A DNA stretch of 64,000 nt from a bacterium (GTDB lineage: Bacteria > Vulcanimicrobiota > Xenobia > Xenobiales > JADMJV01): positions 1 to 64,000 of the forward strand of contig JAFEBA010000069.1 of the NCBI GenBank assembly GCA_018266105.1, in the 5' to 3' direction. The notes under the pieces are model-generated. The model saw nothing but the letters and a program-made list of their open reading frames with translations, was not told where the DNA came from and ran no database searches. The first letter of the stretch is position 1. Each line of letters starts with the position of its first letter. Of this stretch, positions 10,363 to 17,478 are shown in pieces. The position numbers and the translations under genes are program-made.

Positions 10363-11636
10363 GTCAGATGCCACCGACTTACCCATTGGCGCAGTTTGAT
10401 CTTGAACTTGTAAAGGGCAGGACGATCACTCACGCGGCACAGGCTGCCCGGCCAACCCTCGTTCATGCGCTCCTTATGTTCCCGCAGCACGGCCTGTGTG
10501 GATTCCGTCCAATGGTTCCGAACCTGGTTTCTCAGCCCTCGCAACAGCAGAGCGCCGCAAATTCCGTCCATGGTCTCCTGAATCTGAACCTTCAGATCCT
10601 GACGTTTCTGCAAGAGAGCTTCCAGCTTGGGAATCCACTCGCTCCCACCACGCAATCTCAGCCTGGCCAGAGCCCGCTCAGGCGCAGTCTGCAGCTCCTG
10701 TTCCAACTGGCTCTTTTCCTGGCAGAGCCGGGCCTGGGCAGACTGCAACTGTTCGGTGAAAGCCTGGCGAGCCACGGGCGCCCCCGCAAATTTTGGATCG
10801 TTCACGCGAAAGACCGCGCCATAGTTTTCGCAGAACTCCGAGAGCATGAAGGCTTTGCCGATGTGGCAACGGCTGACCTCTCCGCCCACTTCCACCGGGA
10901 ACTGATGACCGTTCAGCTTGAGCGAAGCCATCTCCCAAGGGTGCTGTATGGTCCTGGAAAGCTTGTGCAGCTCCTGAGTCAACGGCGGTTCGGTGTGATT
11001 GTTGGCCCAAGCCCGAAAGTGGGCTTGCATCCGGCTGGCGGCAGGCTCCGTGCCATAGTAGCTATCGTAAGTGAGCAGCTTGGAACGACCTTGTGGGTAG
11101 TTGTCAGCGAAATCGAAGCCGTAGCGGGCCCAGGTATAGGTTCCCAGGCGCTCGCTGACGCCGTTGACGGACATCCCGCCCGCCTCCAAGGTAACCCGAC
11201 TGTCGGTATGTTTAGAGCCTTTCCGCACCAGGCTGATTTCTTGCTCGAGGATTTTGATACTGACGCCCTGGCCACGACACTGATGGGCGACATAGACACC
11301 TGAACGGTGCAATTCAAGAGAGCCATCAGGATGGCGGGCTACGTGGGTTTCTGCCCGAGCCAGCTCCTCGCCCTCGTGATCTCGCCAGCTGACCGCGTAG
11401 TCCACCCGACCCTGCTCGCAGTGAACGTCGGTGATGTAGCAGTGCGAGCCCTCCAGGCAGGATTCATAGAGTTTGGTCAGACCCTCTCGGCTGACCGGAA
11501 AGCCCAGCACCTGACTCATCTGGCGGGCCTGCTCGACCTCAAAGGGTACTCCTTGGCCCACCCGGGCCAACTCCCGAGTGTGCCCGTTGTTGGGAACACT
11601 TTTCACCAGAGGGGGGGTGAAAGCAAGCGGCTGCAT
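10353..11636 (-). CDS. Unrecognised 427-residue protein with an acetyltransferase-like segment
   Basis: No family recognised with confidence. Around residues 95-140 there is GSLELHRSGVYVAHQCRGQGVSIKILEQEI. It resembles the GNAT pattern of a beta strand followed by R/Q-x-x-G-x-G/V and a helix that binds acetyl-CoA pyrophosphate. Residues 150-205 continue in a plausible GNAT-like way (TWARYGFDF). The C-terminal half (~285-400) is a charged helical region with likely coiled coil (QSAQARLCQEKSQLEQELQ). No signal peptide or membrane helix is visible. The gene converges on rnpB, and its stop codon sits in the rnpB terminator stem. An N-acetyltransferase with a coiled-coil extension is the best guess. 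Confidence 0.6.
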   Translation of the reverse strand: MQPLAFTPPLVKSVPNNGHTRELARVGQGVPFEVEQARQMSQVLGFPVSREGLTKLYESCLEGSHCYITDVHCEQGRVDYAVSWRDHEGEELARAETHVARHPDGSLELHRSGVYVAHQCRGQGVSIKILEQEISLVRKGSKHTDSRVTLEAGGMSVNGVSERLGTYTWARYGFDFADNYPQGRSKLLTYDSYYGTEPAASRMQAHFRAWANNHTEPPLTQELHKLSRTIQHPWEMASLKLNGHQFPVEVGGEVSRCHIGKAFMLSEFCENYGAVFRVNDPKFAGAPVARQAFTEQLQSAQARLCQEKSQLEQELQTAPERALARLRLRGGSEWIPKLEALLQKRQDLKVQIQETMDGICGALLLRGLRNQVRNHWTESTQAVLREHKERMNEGWPGSLCRVSDRPALYKFKIKLRQWVSRWHLTKN

Positions 11637-11709
11637 GACCCAATCATTCTGCCTGGCCTGATAAACTCCCCGGTGGTTTTGTATCCCCAGACCGACTTAT
11701 ACTGGACCA

Positions 11710-11952
11710 ATGAAACCGCTGCTTTTCCCACTAGCCCTGGTCTTTGATGTCCTCGCCATCTGGGGTTTGTTCAAGGTGCTGTTCGGCAACTGGAACATGT
11801 TCTGCCGCTGCGTTTACTACTACTTCAAGCCGGATTGGCTCTCTCACCTGGATGGAGACTGCTATGAGGACTCGGTTTCCGAGTTCTGTCTGTTCCTCTA
11901 CTTTGGAATCCTGGGTTTACTGTTCTGGGGCGAGGCCGTCTACTTCTTTTAG
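11710..11952 (+). CDS. Small two-helix membrane protein
   Basis: An 80-residue protein with two hydrophobic segments: PLLFPLALVFDVLAIWGLFKVLF near the N-terminus and FCLFLYFGILGLLFWGEAVYFF at the C-terminus. A Cys/Tyr-containing loop separates them. It is divergent from the acetyltransferase-like gene and overlaps the stop of the next, convergent gene by 4 bp. I recognise no family; coding is likely because the hydrophobic pattern is sensible and there is no better frame. Confidence 0.5.
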   Translation: MKPLLFPLALVFDVLAIWGLFKVLFGNWNMFCRCVYYYFKPDWLSHLDGDCYEDSVSEFCLFLYFGILGLLFWGEAVYFF

Positions 11953-13049
11953 CTGGCGTAAAAACGTCGCAGGCGGGATGCAAGCCAGGCCGCAGCCTGG
12001 CTATTTGAGGTTCGTCCGGTGATGATGCATGCATCCGAAATTAGCTGCAGGTGAGCTCCTCGGGTGGACTGGCGCACCCAGATCTCCTCGAGTTGATCAG
12101 CCGGGATGCTGGCCGACCAGATGGGCACCCCCCAGAGTCGGTCCCGGGCATCTAGACTCTTGCGAGTGGCGCGCAGCTCCTTGCCATAGCCAAACAAAAA
12201 GAAAGCGGTGGTCAAAACGATGGCGCCGCTTACGTAGAAGTAGAGAAACTGGTGATTCAGCCGGGCGAAGTCTAAAAACGAGAGCTGAAAGCGCTCCACT
12301 GACTCCTGGCCAGGATTGTGTCGCGGAAAAATGGGCACCACCGCCAACAAGAACACGAAAAGCACCAGCGTGAAAAACTCGTTCAACATGGCTGGACTGG
12401 CCAGCCGCCAGGTGTAGCGCTGGCTATTCTCGTCCTCGTCATATTCGAAAGGACAGGGATCGGGCTTGGGAGCCTCCCCGCCCAACAGCTCCGGCTGCTT
12501 GCGCACCCGATCCCGAAAAGGAAGATCGAGCTCCTCGCGAGGAATCAAAATCTCGCCGGTCTCGGCCTTCTCCAAAACCGGACAGTTGATGCTTTTGGCC
12601 AGTGCTTCAGCCAGGGAGCGACTCTCGATGTGATGGCCCAGGCGTCTGTCCAGCACGTATTGACGTTTACCGTCGACCAGATTGACCAGCCAGAACTCCA
12701 GAACGTTGGGCCCACGCTCTTCTTCCTGAGAGCGCAGCCGGATCATCGGCTCGCCTTCCCAGTGATAGCGCAGGCCTCGCTTGATCCAGCCATCCTGAAC
12801 GCGAATGCTCTTGCCATCCAGCCAGAAGCGCTTGCGCGTATAGCGGATCAAAATAAAGCCCACCACGACCAGGGCGATACCGGCTGGCGAAGCCACGTCC
12901 ACCCAGCCTGCATCGGGATAAACCCGATCGAGCAGGCCGCGCACGGGGAAACTCAGAGCCAGCCCCAGGAAAATCAAGAAGAAGCCGAGATCATTATTGC
13001 TCTGCGAAGGAATCGAAATGACCCCTAGCGAGTTTTTGGTGACGCTCAT
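11949..13049 (-). CDS. Unrecognised integral membrane protein coupled to the FlhB/FlhA-like fusion
   Basis: A 366-residue protein with two N-terminal hydrophobic helices (~20-40 and ~50-68). A cytosolic domain follows (~70-215) rich in charged residues, then two more helices (~228-246 and ~270-290). A C-terminal soluble domain ends the protein (RATRKSLDARDRLWGVPIWSASIP...). Its ATGA start overlaps the stop of the upstream FlhB/FlhA-like fusion gene, so the two are almost certainly co-transcribed and translationally coupled. I recognise no family. The pairing suggests it may anchor or receive the fusion protein at the membrane, which is inference only. Confidence 0.65.
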   Translation of the reverse strand: MSVTKNSLGVISIPSQSNNDLGFFLIFLGLALSFPVRGLLDRVYPDAGWVDVASPAGIALVVVGFILIRYTRKRFWLDGKSIRVQDGWIKRGLRYHWEGEPMIRLRSQEEERGPNVLEFWLVNLVDGKRQYVLDRRLGHHIESRSLAEALAKSINCPVLEKAETGEILIPREELDLPFRDRVRKQPELLGGEAPKPDPCPFEYDEDENSQRYTWRLASPAMLNEFFTLVLFVFLLAVVPIFPRHNPGQESVERFQLSFLDFARLNHQFLYFYVSGAIVLTTAFFLFGYGKELRATRKSLDARDRLWGVPIWSASIPADQLEEIWVRQSTRGAHLQLISDACIITGRTSNSQAAAWLASRLRRFYAS

Positions 13050-14248
13050 AGACCCCCCAGCGTGGTAAAGACGTGCACGTCCGCGTCCGGAGCCACTTCC
13101 GGATATGATAGGACCGGAAGCTGCGGAAAGGATGGTTCAACCAGGCGTTTTACGAAGCGCCGAGCGCGAGGCCCGCACAGCAGCACAGGCCTGAAACCCT
13201 GATCCTGAGCCTTTTCCCAGGCGCGCGCGACTCCACCGAGCAGACGCAAGCTAACGTCAACATCGAGGTCGAACCAGATGGCCGAGGATGCCTGGCGCAC
13301 GTCCTTAAGAATGCACTTTTCCAGCTCGGGAGCCAGCAGCATTGCCTGCACCACCCCTTCTGAGTCAGAATACTCCCGACAGAGCTGAAAATTGAGCGAA
13401 GCCCGAACAAACTCGGTCAACTGGTCGGGATCGGCGGACCGGTTCTTGTGTTCCTCGATGGCTTCCAAAATCGGCACCAGCTCGCGAATGCGAATCCCTT
13501 CGCGTAAGAGGTTCCGCAGAATCTGACGCAGACCCGAAACCGTGAGAAAGGTGGGAAAAAGGGCCTGGTAGAGGTTTTTGTGAGACTTGCGCAGTCCATC
13601 CACCAGCGCCTGAGTCTCGCGAAACCCCAGCAGACGGTGGGCGTTGCCTTTGACCACTTGATGCATTCCGGCCATCAGCTCACCGAAATCGGGCCCGGTC
13701 CATTGGAAAAGGGCTGACCCCTGCATCAAAATCTGGCCATCGTTGGCCAAATCCGGGACATGGCTGAGGGTCACGGCCAGTAGCGGCAGGCCCAATTCTT
13801 TTTGCAGCCGATGCCGATGCAGGGTGGTCAACGCCTCGACCGGCAGAAGCCATTCAGCCTGACGCAGCTCGATAGCCAACCGAGATTCTTCCAGTAGCTG
13901 TGTGGCCTTCGCCTTTGAACGGGGGCGCAGGTCTTTCACCAGGCGCACCGGCATCGGACCCGGGCGGCTACGCTGAACCATTGCGATGGCCTGAGCGGCC
14001 GGACGAAAAAGACTGTCGGGAATATCCTGCCCGGGCAACAGATTTTGCACGCTTTCACTGGAGATCTCAGCGCACTCAACCACTGGAACGCCCAGTTCCT
14101 GAGCAGACCACAAGAGCTCCAGGGCCTGCTCTCCCGCCAGATTGGCCACGATCGCCGGGGTTTCGCCCGGTAAATAGGACAATGCCAGCACTTGCCTGTT
14201 TGGCGCCAGCAGCACAACCTCGGTCTGACTCAGTGTAGAAGGGTCCAC
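13046..14248 (-). CDS. Soluble fusion of FlhB C-terminal-like and FlhA C-terminal-like type III export domains
   Basis: This is a protein of about 400 residues in two parts. Residues ~5-90 read like the FlhB/EscU cytoplasmic domain: TEVVLLAPNRQVLALSY aligns with the strand carrying the NPTH autocleavage site. GVPVVE and GQDIPDSLFRPAAQAIAMV match the following helices. The NPTH is replaced by APNR, so autocleavage should not occur. Residues ~100-400 resemble the FlhA/EscV C-terminal domain (LRQILRNLLREGIRIREL, PILEAIEE, LTEFVRASLNFQLCREY, FPQLPVLSYPEV). No membrane domains are present. GTG 14248 is chosen because it starts just before the FlhB-like strand and lies downstream of a promoter. A longer frame runs into the divergent RNA gene and is rejected. 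Confidence 0.8.
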   Translation of the reverse strand: MDPSTLSQTEVVLLAPNRQVLALSYLPGETPAIVANLAGEQALELLWSAQELGVPVVECAEISSESVQNLLPGQDIPDSLFRPAAQAIAMVQRSRPGPMPVRLVKDLRPRSKAKATQLLEESRLAIELRQAEWLLPVEALTTLHRHRLQKELGLPLLAVTLSHVPDLANDGQILMQGSALFQWTGPDFGELMAGMHQVVKGNAHRLLGFRETQALVDGLRKSHKNLYQALFPTFLTVSGLRQILRNLLREGIRIRELVPILEAIEEHKNRSADPDQLTEFVRASLNFQLCREYSDSEGVVQAMLLAPELEKCILKDVRQASSAIWFDLDVDVSLRLLGGVARAWEKAQDQGFRPVLLCGPRARRFVKRLVEPSFPQLPVLSYPEVAPDADVHVFTTLGGL

Positions 14249-14311
14249 TGCCAGAATTGTTGCCGATCGAGGCGCAAAGTCCTGGGGTGTTCGGGAACAA
14301 ATTCTGAACTT

Positions 14312-14341
14312 ATTGTAAACGAAACACCAAGTGCTTGACAG
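14312..14341 (-). promoter_or_regulatory. Leftward promoter for the FlhB/FlhA-like fusion gene
   Basis: On the minus strand the -10 is TACAAT (14312-14317) and the best -35 is CTGTCA (14336-14341) with an 18-bp spacer. The -35 overlaps the -35 of the rightward promoter almost entirely, so polymerase could not use both at once. Confidence 0.6.
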
Positions 14342-14363
14342 AGTCTCCGGCCGAGCATAGGAT
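14335..14363 (+). promoter_or_regulatory. Rightward sigma-70-type promoter of the 1.2 kb structured RNA
   Basis: A perfect -35 TTGACA (14335-14340), a 17-bp spacer and TAGGAT (14358-14363) predict transcription from about 14370. No open frame with a plausible start and Shine-Dalgarno follows on this strand until past the terminator at 15573. Confidence 0.75.
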
Positions 14364-14877
14364 GCAGACCTCAGCCCGCAAGGCTGACGCTTCAACAAGC
14401 GTAAGAGTTGACGCACCACTGAGCGCACAAGTGGGGGTAACTTGCAGACCACAGCAAGTTGGAGAGTGATGGCTCCACAATCTGCCTTCATCATCCCGAT
14501 CCCGAAATGGTCGTAGTGACCTTTTGGAATGGGAGGTGCTGTCTCGAACCTTAGAGACAGGGGTCGCTGACGCCCTGAGTGCAGCCGTCTTGCGCGGACC
14601 GTAAATCGCGTAAGGACCGGCCCTCCAAGCGGAACCGCGAGGAGAAACGCGTTACTGAAAGGTGACAAAGACGTTGGAGTAAGCCGGGAACCTGGAGTGG
14701 CGACCAGGGGGCTCTGATTGAGCCTGAAATCAATCAGGGGTAGCGTGCAAACCACAGTCACGTGGTCGGATTACAGCGACGCAAAACTTGTAATGAGGTC
14801 TTCGTAAACGGATGCGGAGTCGAGAGACGAAATGACTGGTGCGGTAAAAAGCCCCGGTCGAACGCAAGCCCTGCGAA

Positions 14878-14951
14878 GGAGCCTGGCGTAGGAGGTCGGC
14901 AGCCAGGGGGCCCTGATACAGCCCGGATGTTTCAGAGGTAGCTTGCAGACT
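14878..14951 (+). repeat. 74-nt perfect direct repeat, copy 1, in the structured RNA
   Basis: This unit spans H1, H2 and the 5' side of H3 of one module. It is identical base for base to 15037-15110; after three differing bases, the shared sequence resumes as GCAAGCCGT. Confidence 0.95.
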
Positions 14952-15036
14952 TGAGCAAGCCGTCCAATCCAGAGGGCGAAGCGAATCGAAAGCTAGATGG
15001 ATGAGGCTCATAGCGGACTCTTCGGATTCCAATGTG

Positions 15037-15110
15037 GGAGCCTGGCGTAGGAGGTCGGCAGCCAGGGGGCCCTGATACAGCCCGGATGTTTCAGAGGTAG
15101 CTTGCAGACT
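15037..15110 (+). repeat. 74-nt perfect direct repeat, copy 2, in the structured RNA
   Basis: Second identical copy, offset by 159 nt from the first. The differing trinucleotide falls in the H3 loop, so both copies keep the same hairpin. Confidence 0.95.
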
Positions 15111-15539
15111 AAAGCAAGCCGTTGCGCTCATTCAACGAGAGTCAAACCTTGGACAAGTGAGAGAGGCCTCGAGCCCGATTGGGAGCCGTAAGGCAGAATG
15201 GATACGTGTTGAAGCGCGTAGACACCCGGTCTGATCGCTCATCTTACTGGAGATGAACGAATGGCTTGAGGAGCCCGGTGCAGGAGGGTACGGCGACCGG
15301 GGGGCTACTGTCCCAGCCCGAAGGGGAACAGGGGTTGCTTGCAGACCAGAGCAAGTCGGTGAGTTACAGCACCGAAAGCGAAGTGAAGCGCTGTAAAGAG
15401 GCTGTTGAAGAGTCCGGAGACCGTGAGGTTCAAGACGCGATTCGCGGGGACGTCCTGACAAGGACCGAAAGCGAAGCGCCCTCTGGAAGAAACTCAGTCA
15501 ACAGGGTCTGGTGTAGGTGGGATGGCTGCCAGACAATAG

Positions 15540-15573
15540 AAAAAGCCGCTTGTGAAAATCAAGCGGCTTTTTT
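15540..15573. terminator. Bidirectional terminator between the structured RNA and the 15573-16142 gene
   Basis: A 9-bp stem AGCCGCTTG / CAAGCGGCT is flanked by A5 on the left and T6 on the right, so it can end transcription in both directions. The last base of the T-tract is also the last base of the minus-strand gene's TGA stop. Confidence 0.92.
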
Positions 15574-16142
15574 CATTTCTGCTTCCACTTTACCACCAGA
15601 GCCAGCCCATCGTCCTCTCGTATCTGGTAGCGTTCCCAACGGGGCTTCAGCGCGGCGCACTCCTTCCAAAGGGCCTCGACCGGACCCGGCAACTTGGGTC
15701 GGCCGCCCAGCAACCTGGCCAGACCACCCCTGTGCAACCAAGCATCCAGCCGGTTCATCCAGGTCATTGGACAGATGCGCTGGTAGTTCTCCACTTTAAA
15801 ATCGTTCTTCAGCCATTCCTCCAGCGTTCGAAAAGATGGGGGGCCTTGCTTGCGCAGGGTCGGGTAGCGGTCGGGGTTCTGGGCCAGTTCTTCTTGCAGG
15901 GCGTGGCGCAGGTCAATCCACTGGAAGCTCAGACGAACCAACTGGACCTCACTCTTGCCCTGATCGGCCGCCGAGACGGTGTGACTCTGCAGTTGTTCTT
16001 GAGCCAGCCGCACCCGCTGCATGGCGCGATCATCCGCCGCGCCTTCCTGGCTGCGCCAGGCGTTGGCCATCAGCAGGTCTTTCTCGCGAGAGGCAGCGTC
16101 TCGTGCCCTCCTGGCCCGAGACTCCAACTTAGAGACGTCCAC
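15573..16142 (-). CDS. Unrecognised helical, charged protein
   Basis: About 189 residues from a GTG at 16142; the frame is open further upstream to 16268 but would then overlap the divergent EEP gene by over 100 bp. The N-terminal half is strongly helical and charged (KLESRARRARDAASREKDLL, MQRVRLAQEQLQSH), likely coiled coil. The C-terminal half is Trp-rich (LEEWLKNDF, CPMTWMNRLDAWLHRGG, ALVVKWKQK). I recognise no family. The start is uncertain: an alternative at ATG 16214 would add a hydrophobic, Leu-rich leader that could act as a signal peptide. Confidence 0.5.
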   Translation of the reverse strand: MDVSKLESRARRARDAASREKDLLMANAWRSQEGAADDRAMQRVRLAQEQLQSHTVSAADQGKSEVQLVRLSFQWIDLRHALQEELAQNPDRYPTLRKQGPPSFRTLEEWLKNDFKVENYQRICPMTWMNRLDAWLHRGGLARLLGGRPKLPGPVEALWKECAALKPRWERYQIREDDGLALVVKWKQK

Positions 16143-16150
16143 CTCTCTAA

Positions 16151-17161
16151 ATGCGGTCTTCGGTAGGCTGGCCCCTGCCGGGCGCAGAAGCAGCAGGAGT
16201 GATCTGGGCCTTGCCATTGCTGCTCTGCCTGCTGGCGCCCTACCTCTCGGCGCGTGCCAGTTGGCCACTGGCTATGCTGACAATCGGCTTCCCATGGATC
16301 TTTCTGCTTAACCTGTTGGCAAGCCTGTGGCTCCTCTTTCGGCGCAACAGGCAGGCGGGCTGGACGCTGCTGGCGTTACTACTGAGCATCCCCCACTGGT
16401 CTTCGTTTATCAACTGGAAGCTCCAGAGCCCGGGCTCATTTCGGGTCCTCTCCATGAACTGTCGATACTTTGAAGCTGACTCGGTGGGCCGGGCGAAGGT
16501 TCACCAAAACATTGAGGATTGCAAACCTCATTTGCTCGCCCAGCGTCCAGACGTCATTTGCGCTCAAGACTTCTCTACCAGCCACCAGAAAGAAAACTCA
16601 CAAATCGAGGATCTCGTGAACGGCCCCCTGGGACTCACGCAGACGATCCGGTTTCTGCCCAGCATGTTCATCTACTCGCGGGAGCCGCTGGAGACTCATC
16701 ACGGACTGGTCTTCCCTTCCACCTTCAACTGCTATTGCGCGGCCGACTTCCAATTAGGAGGACGCAAGGTTCGCGTCTTCAATCTTCATCTGGAGTCGTA
16801 TGCGCTGACAGGCACCCAAGGAGCTTTGAAGCGCCTGCACGACGGCATTGTGGCCCGCTCGGAGCAAGCTGAGATCGTGGCCCGAGATGTAGCCTCCTCG
16901 CCTTATCCGGTCATTCTATGCGGAGACTTCAATGACGTGCCCACCTCCTATGTCTATCGTACCGTTCGGGGTCGACTGCAGGACGGATTCCGCAAAGCCG
17001 GGAGGGGCCTGAGCTTTACTTACCAGGGACCCATCCCTGGACTGCGCATTGACTACATCTTCTGCTCATCCGAGCTTGAGTTCACCAGTTACCGAACCGT
17101 CAATGCCGGCTCGTTTTTTGACCACAGTTGGGTCCTGGCCGACCTGCGCTGGCGCCAATAA
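16151..17161 (+). CDS. Membrane-anchored endonuclease/exonuclease/phosphatase (EEP) family protein
   Basis: A 336-residue protein with two or three N-terminal hydrophobic helices (about 17-75), then an EEP catalytic domain of about 250 residues. Family signatures are RVLSMNCRYF (first strand with metal-ligand Asn), RPDVICAQDF (the usual Glu metal ligand is Gln-Asp here), VFNLHLES, ILCGDFNDVP (general acid Asp and Asn), IDYIFCS and the terminal FDHSWVLADL with the catalytic His. It probably faces the periplasm and cleaves phosphodiesters of nucleic acid or lipids. The start is uncertain: TTG 16211 has a better-spaced AGGAG upstream. A terminator follows the stop directly. Confidence 0.82.
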   Translation: MRSSVGWPLPGAEAAGVIWALPLLLCLLAPYLSARASWPLAMLTIGFPWIFLLNLLASLWLLFRRNRQAGWTLLALLLSIPHWSSFINWKLQSPGSFRVLSMNCRYFEADSVGRAKVHQNIEDCKPHLLAQRPDVICAQDFSTSHQKENSQIEDLVNGPLGLTQTIRFLPSMFIYSREPLETHHGLVFPSTFNCYCAADFQLGGRKVRVFNLHLESYALTGTQGALKRLHDGIVARSEQAEIVARDVASSPYPVILCGDFNDVPTSYVYRTVRGRLQDGFRKAGRGLSFTYQGPIPGLRIDYIFCSSELEFTSYRTVNAGSFFDHSWVLADLRWRQ

Positions 17162-17192
17162 AAAAAGCCCCTGTGGAGGGGCTCTTTTTATT
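17160..17192. terminator. Bidirectional terminator after the EEP gene and rpsU
   Basis: A stem AGCCCC / GGGGCT with a short loop is bounded by an A-run on one side and TTTTT on the other, serving the converging EEP gene and rpsU. Confidence 0.88.
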
Positions 17193-17206
17193 GACGCTCA
17201 GCTGGC

Positions 17207-17377
17207 TTAGCTGCGGCGACGACGAGCGGCCAGCATTTTCTTCTTGCGGCGAACGCTCGGCTTTTCGTAGAACTCACGCTTCTTAATTTCCGCCAGAACG
17301 CCATCTCGTTGGCACTGACGGCGGAAACGCTTGAGGGCAGATTCAATGGACTCGCCTTCTTCAACGCGGGTTTCCAT
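17207..17377 (-). CDS. rpsU: 30S ribosomal protein S21
   Basis: A 56-residue basic protein: [20 protein letters not shown] at the N-terminus, then [20 protein letters not shown], ending in a Lys/Arg-rich tail with RRKKKM and ARRRRS. This is the full S21 pattern, a small-subunit protein near the mRNA channel that aids initiation. Two in-frame ATGs are possible. The second (17377) sits about 9 nt after GGAGG and is preferred; the first (17386) directly abuts the Shine-Dalgarno. Confidence 0.93.
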   Translation of the reverse strand: METRVEEGESIESALKRFRRQCQRDGVLAEIKKREFYEKPSVRRKKKMLAARRRRS

Positions 17378-17421
17378 CTGATTCATCCCTCCTTCCCTGC
17401 GCGTGGTTCACGCAGATAGGC

Positions 17422-17451
17422 ACCTTAGCACGACTCGTACCGCTTTGACAA
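17422..17451 (-). promoter_or_regulatory. Candidate rpsU promoter
   Basis: On the minus strand TTGTCA (17446-17451) is followed after 18 bp by TAAGGT (17422-17427), giving a leader of about 35 nt to the start codon. The -35 is good and the -10 is moderate. Confidence 0.5.
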
Positions 17452-17478
17452 GCGATCTGCTTCACTGACGAATAAATT

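Larger units (their letters stand above)
14370..15573 (+). ncRNA. Large structured non-coding RNA of unknown family, about 1.2 kb
   Basis: The transcript runs from a consensus-like promoter to a strong terminator with no credible gene inside. It contains repeated modules. A full module is hairpin H1 (CCTGG/CCAGG), then hairpin H2 with an AGCCYGRA loop, then GGGTA or similar, then hairpin H3 whose 8-nt loop starts AGAC. Copies of H3 lie at 14439-14460, 14943-14960 (twin at about 15100-15119) and 15337-15356, with a variant at 14743-14763. Stem bases change in compensating pairs between copies, for example CCTGG/CCAGG versus CCCGG/CCGGG, CTGATTG/CAATCAG versus CTGTCCC/GGG-ACAG, and AACTTGC/GCAAGTT versus GCTTGC/GCAAGC. 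That supports conserved RNA structure. Longer arms separate the modules. It does not match tmRNA, RNase P, 6S, SRP or the large ornate RNAs as I know them. Confidence 0.78.

Noticed and set aside
14249-14761. Longer N-terminus of the FlhB/FlhA-like fusion
   Set aside because: It would run through the divergent RNA gene and upstream of the leftward promoter, and it has no resemblance to export proteins.
14730-15461. Two long minus-strand open frames (133 and 109 codons) with an internal repeat across the structured RNA
   Set aside because: They exist because GC-rich paired RNA lacks stop codons. The repeat is identical in DNA, not only in protein, and matches the hairpin modules. No ribosome site or family resemblance is seen.
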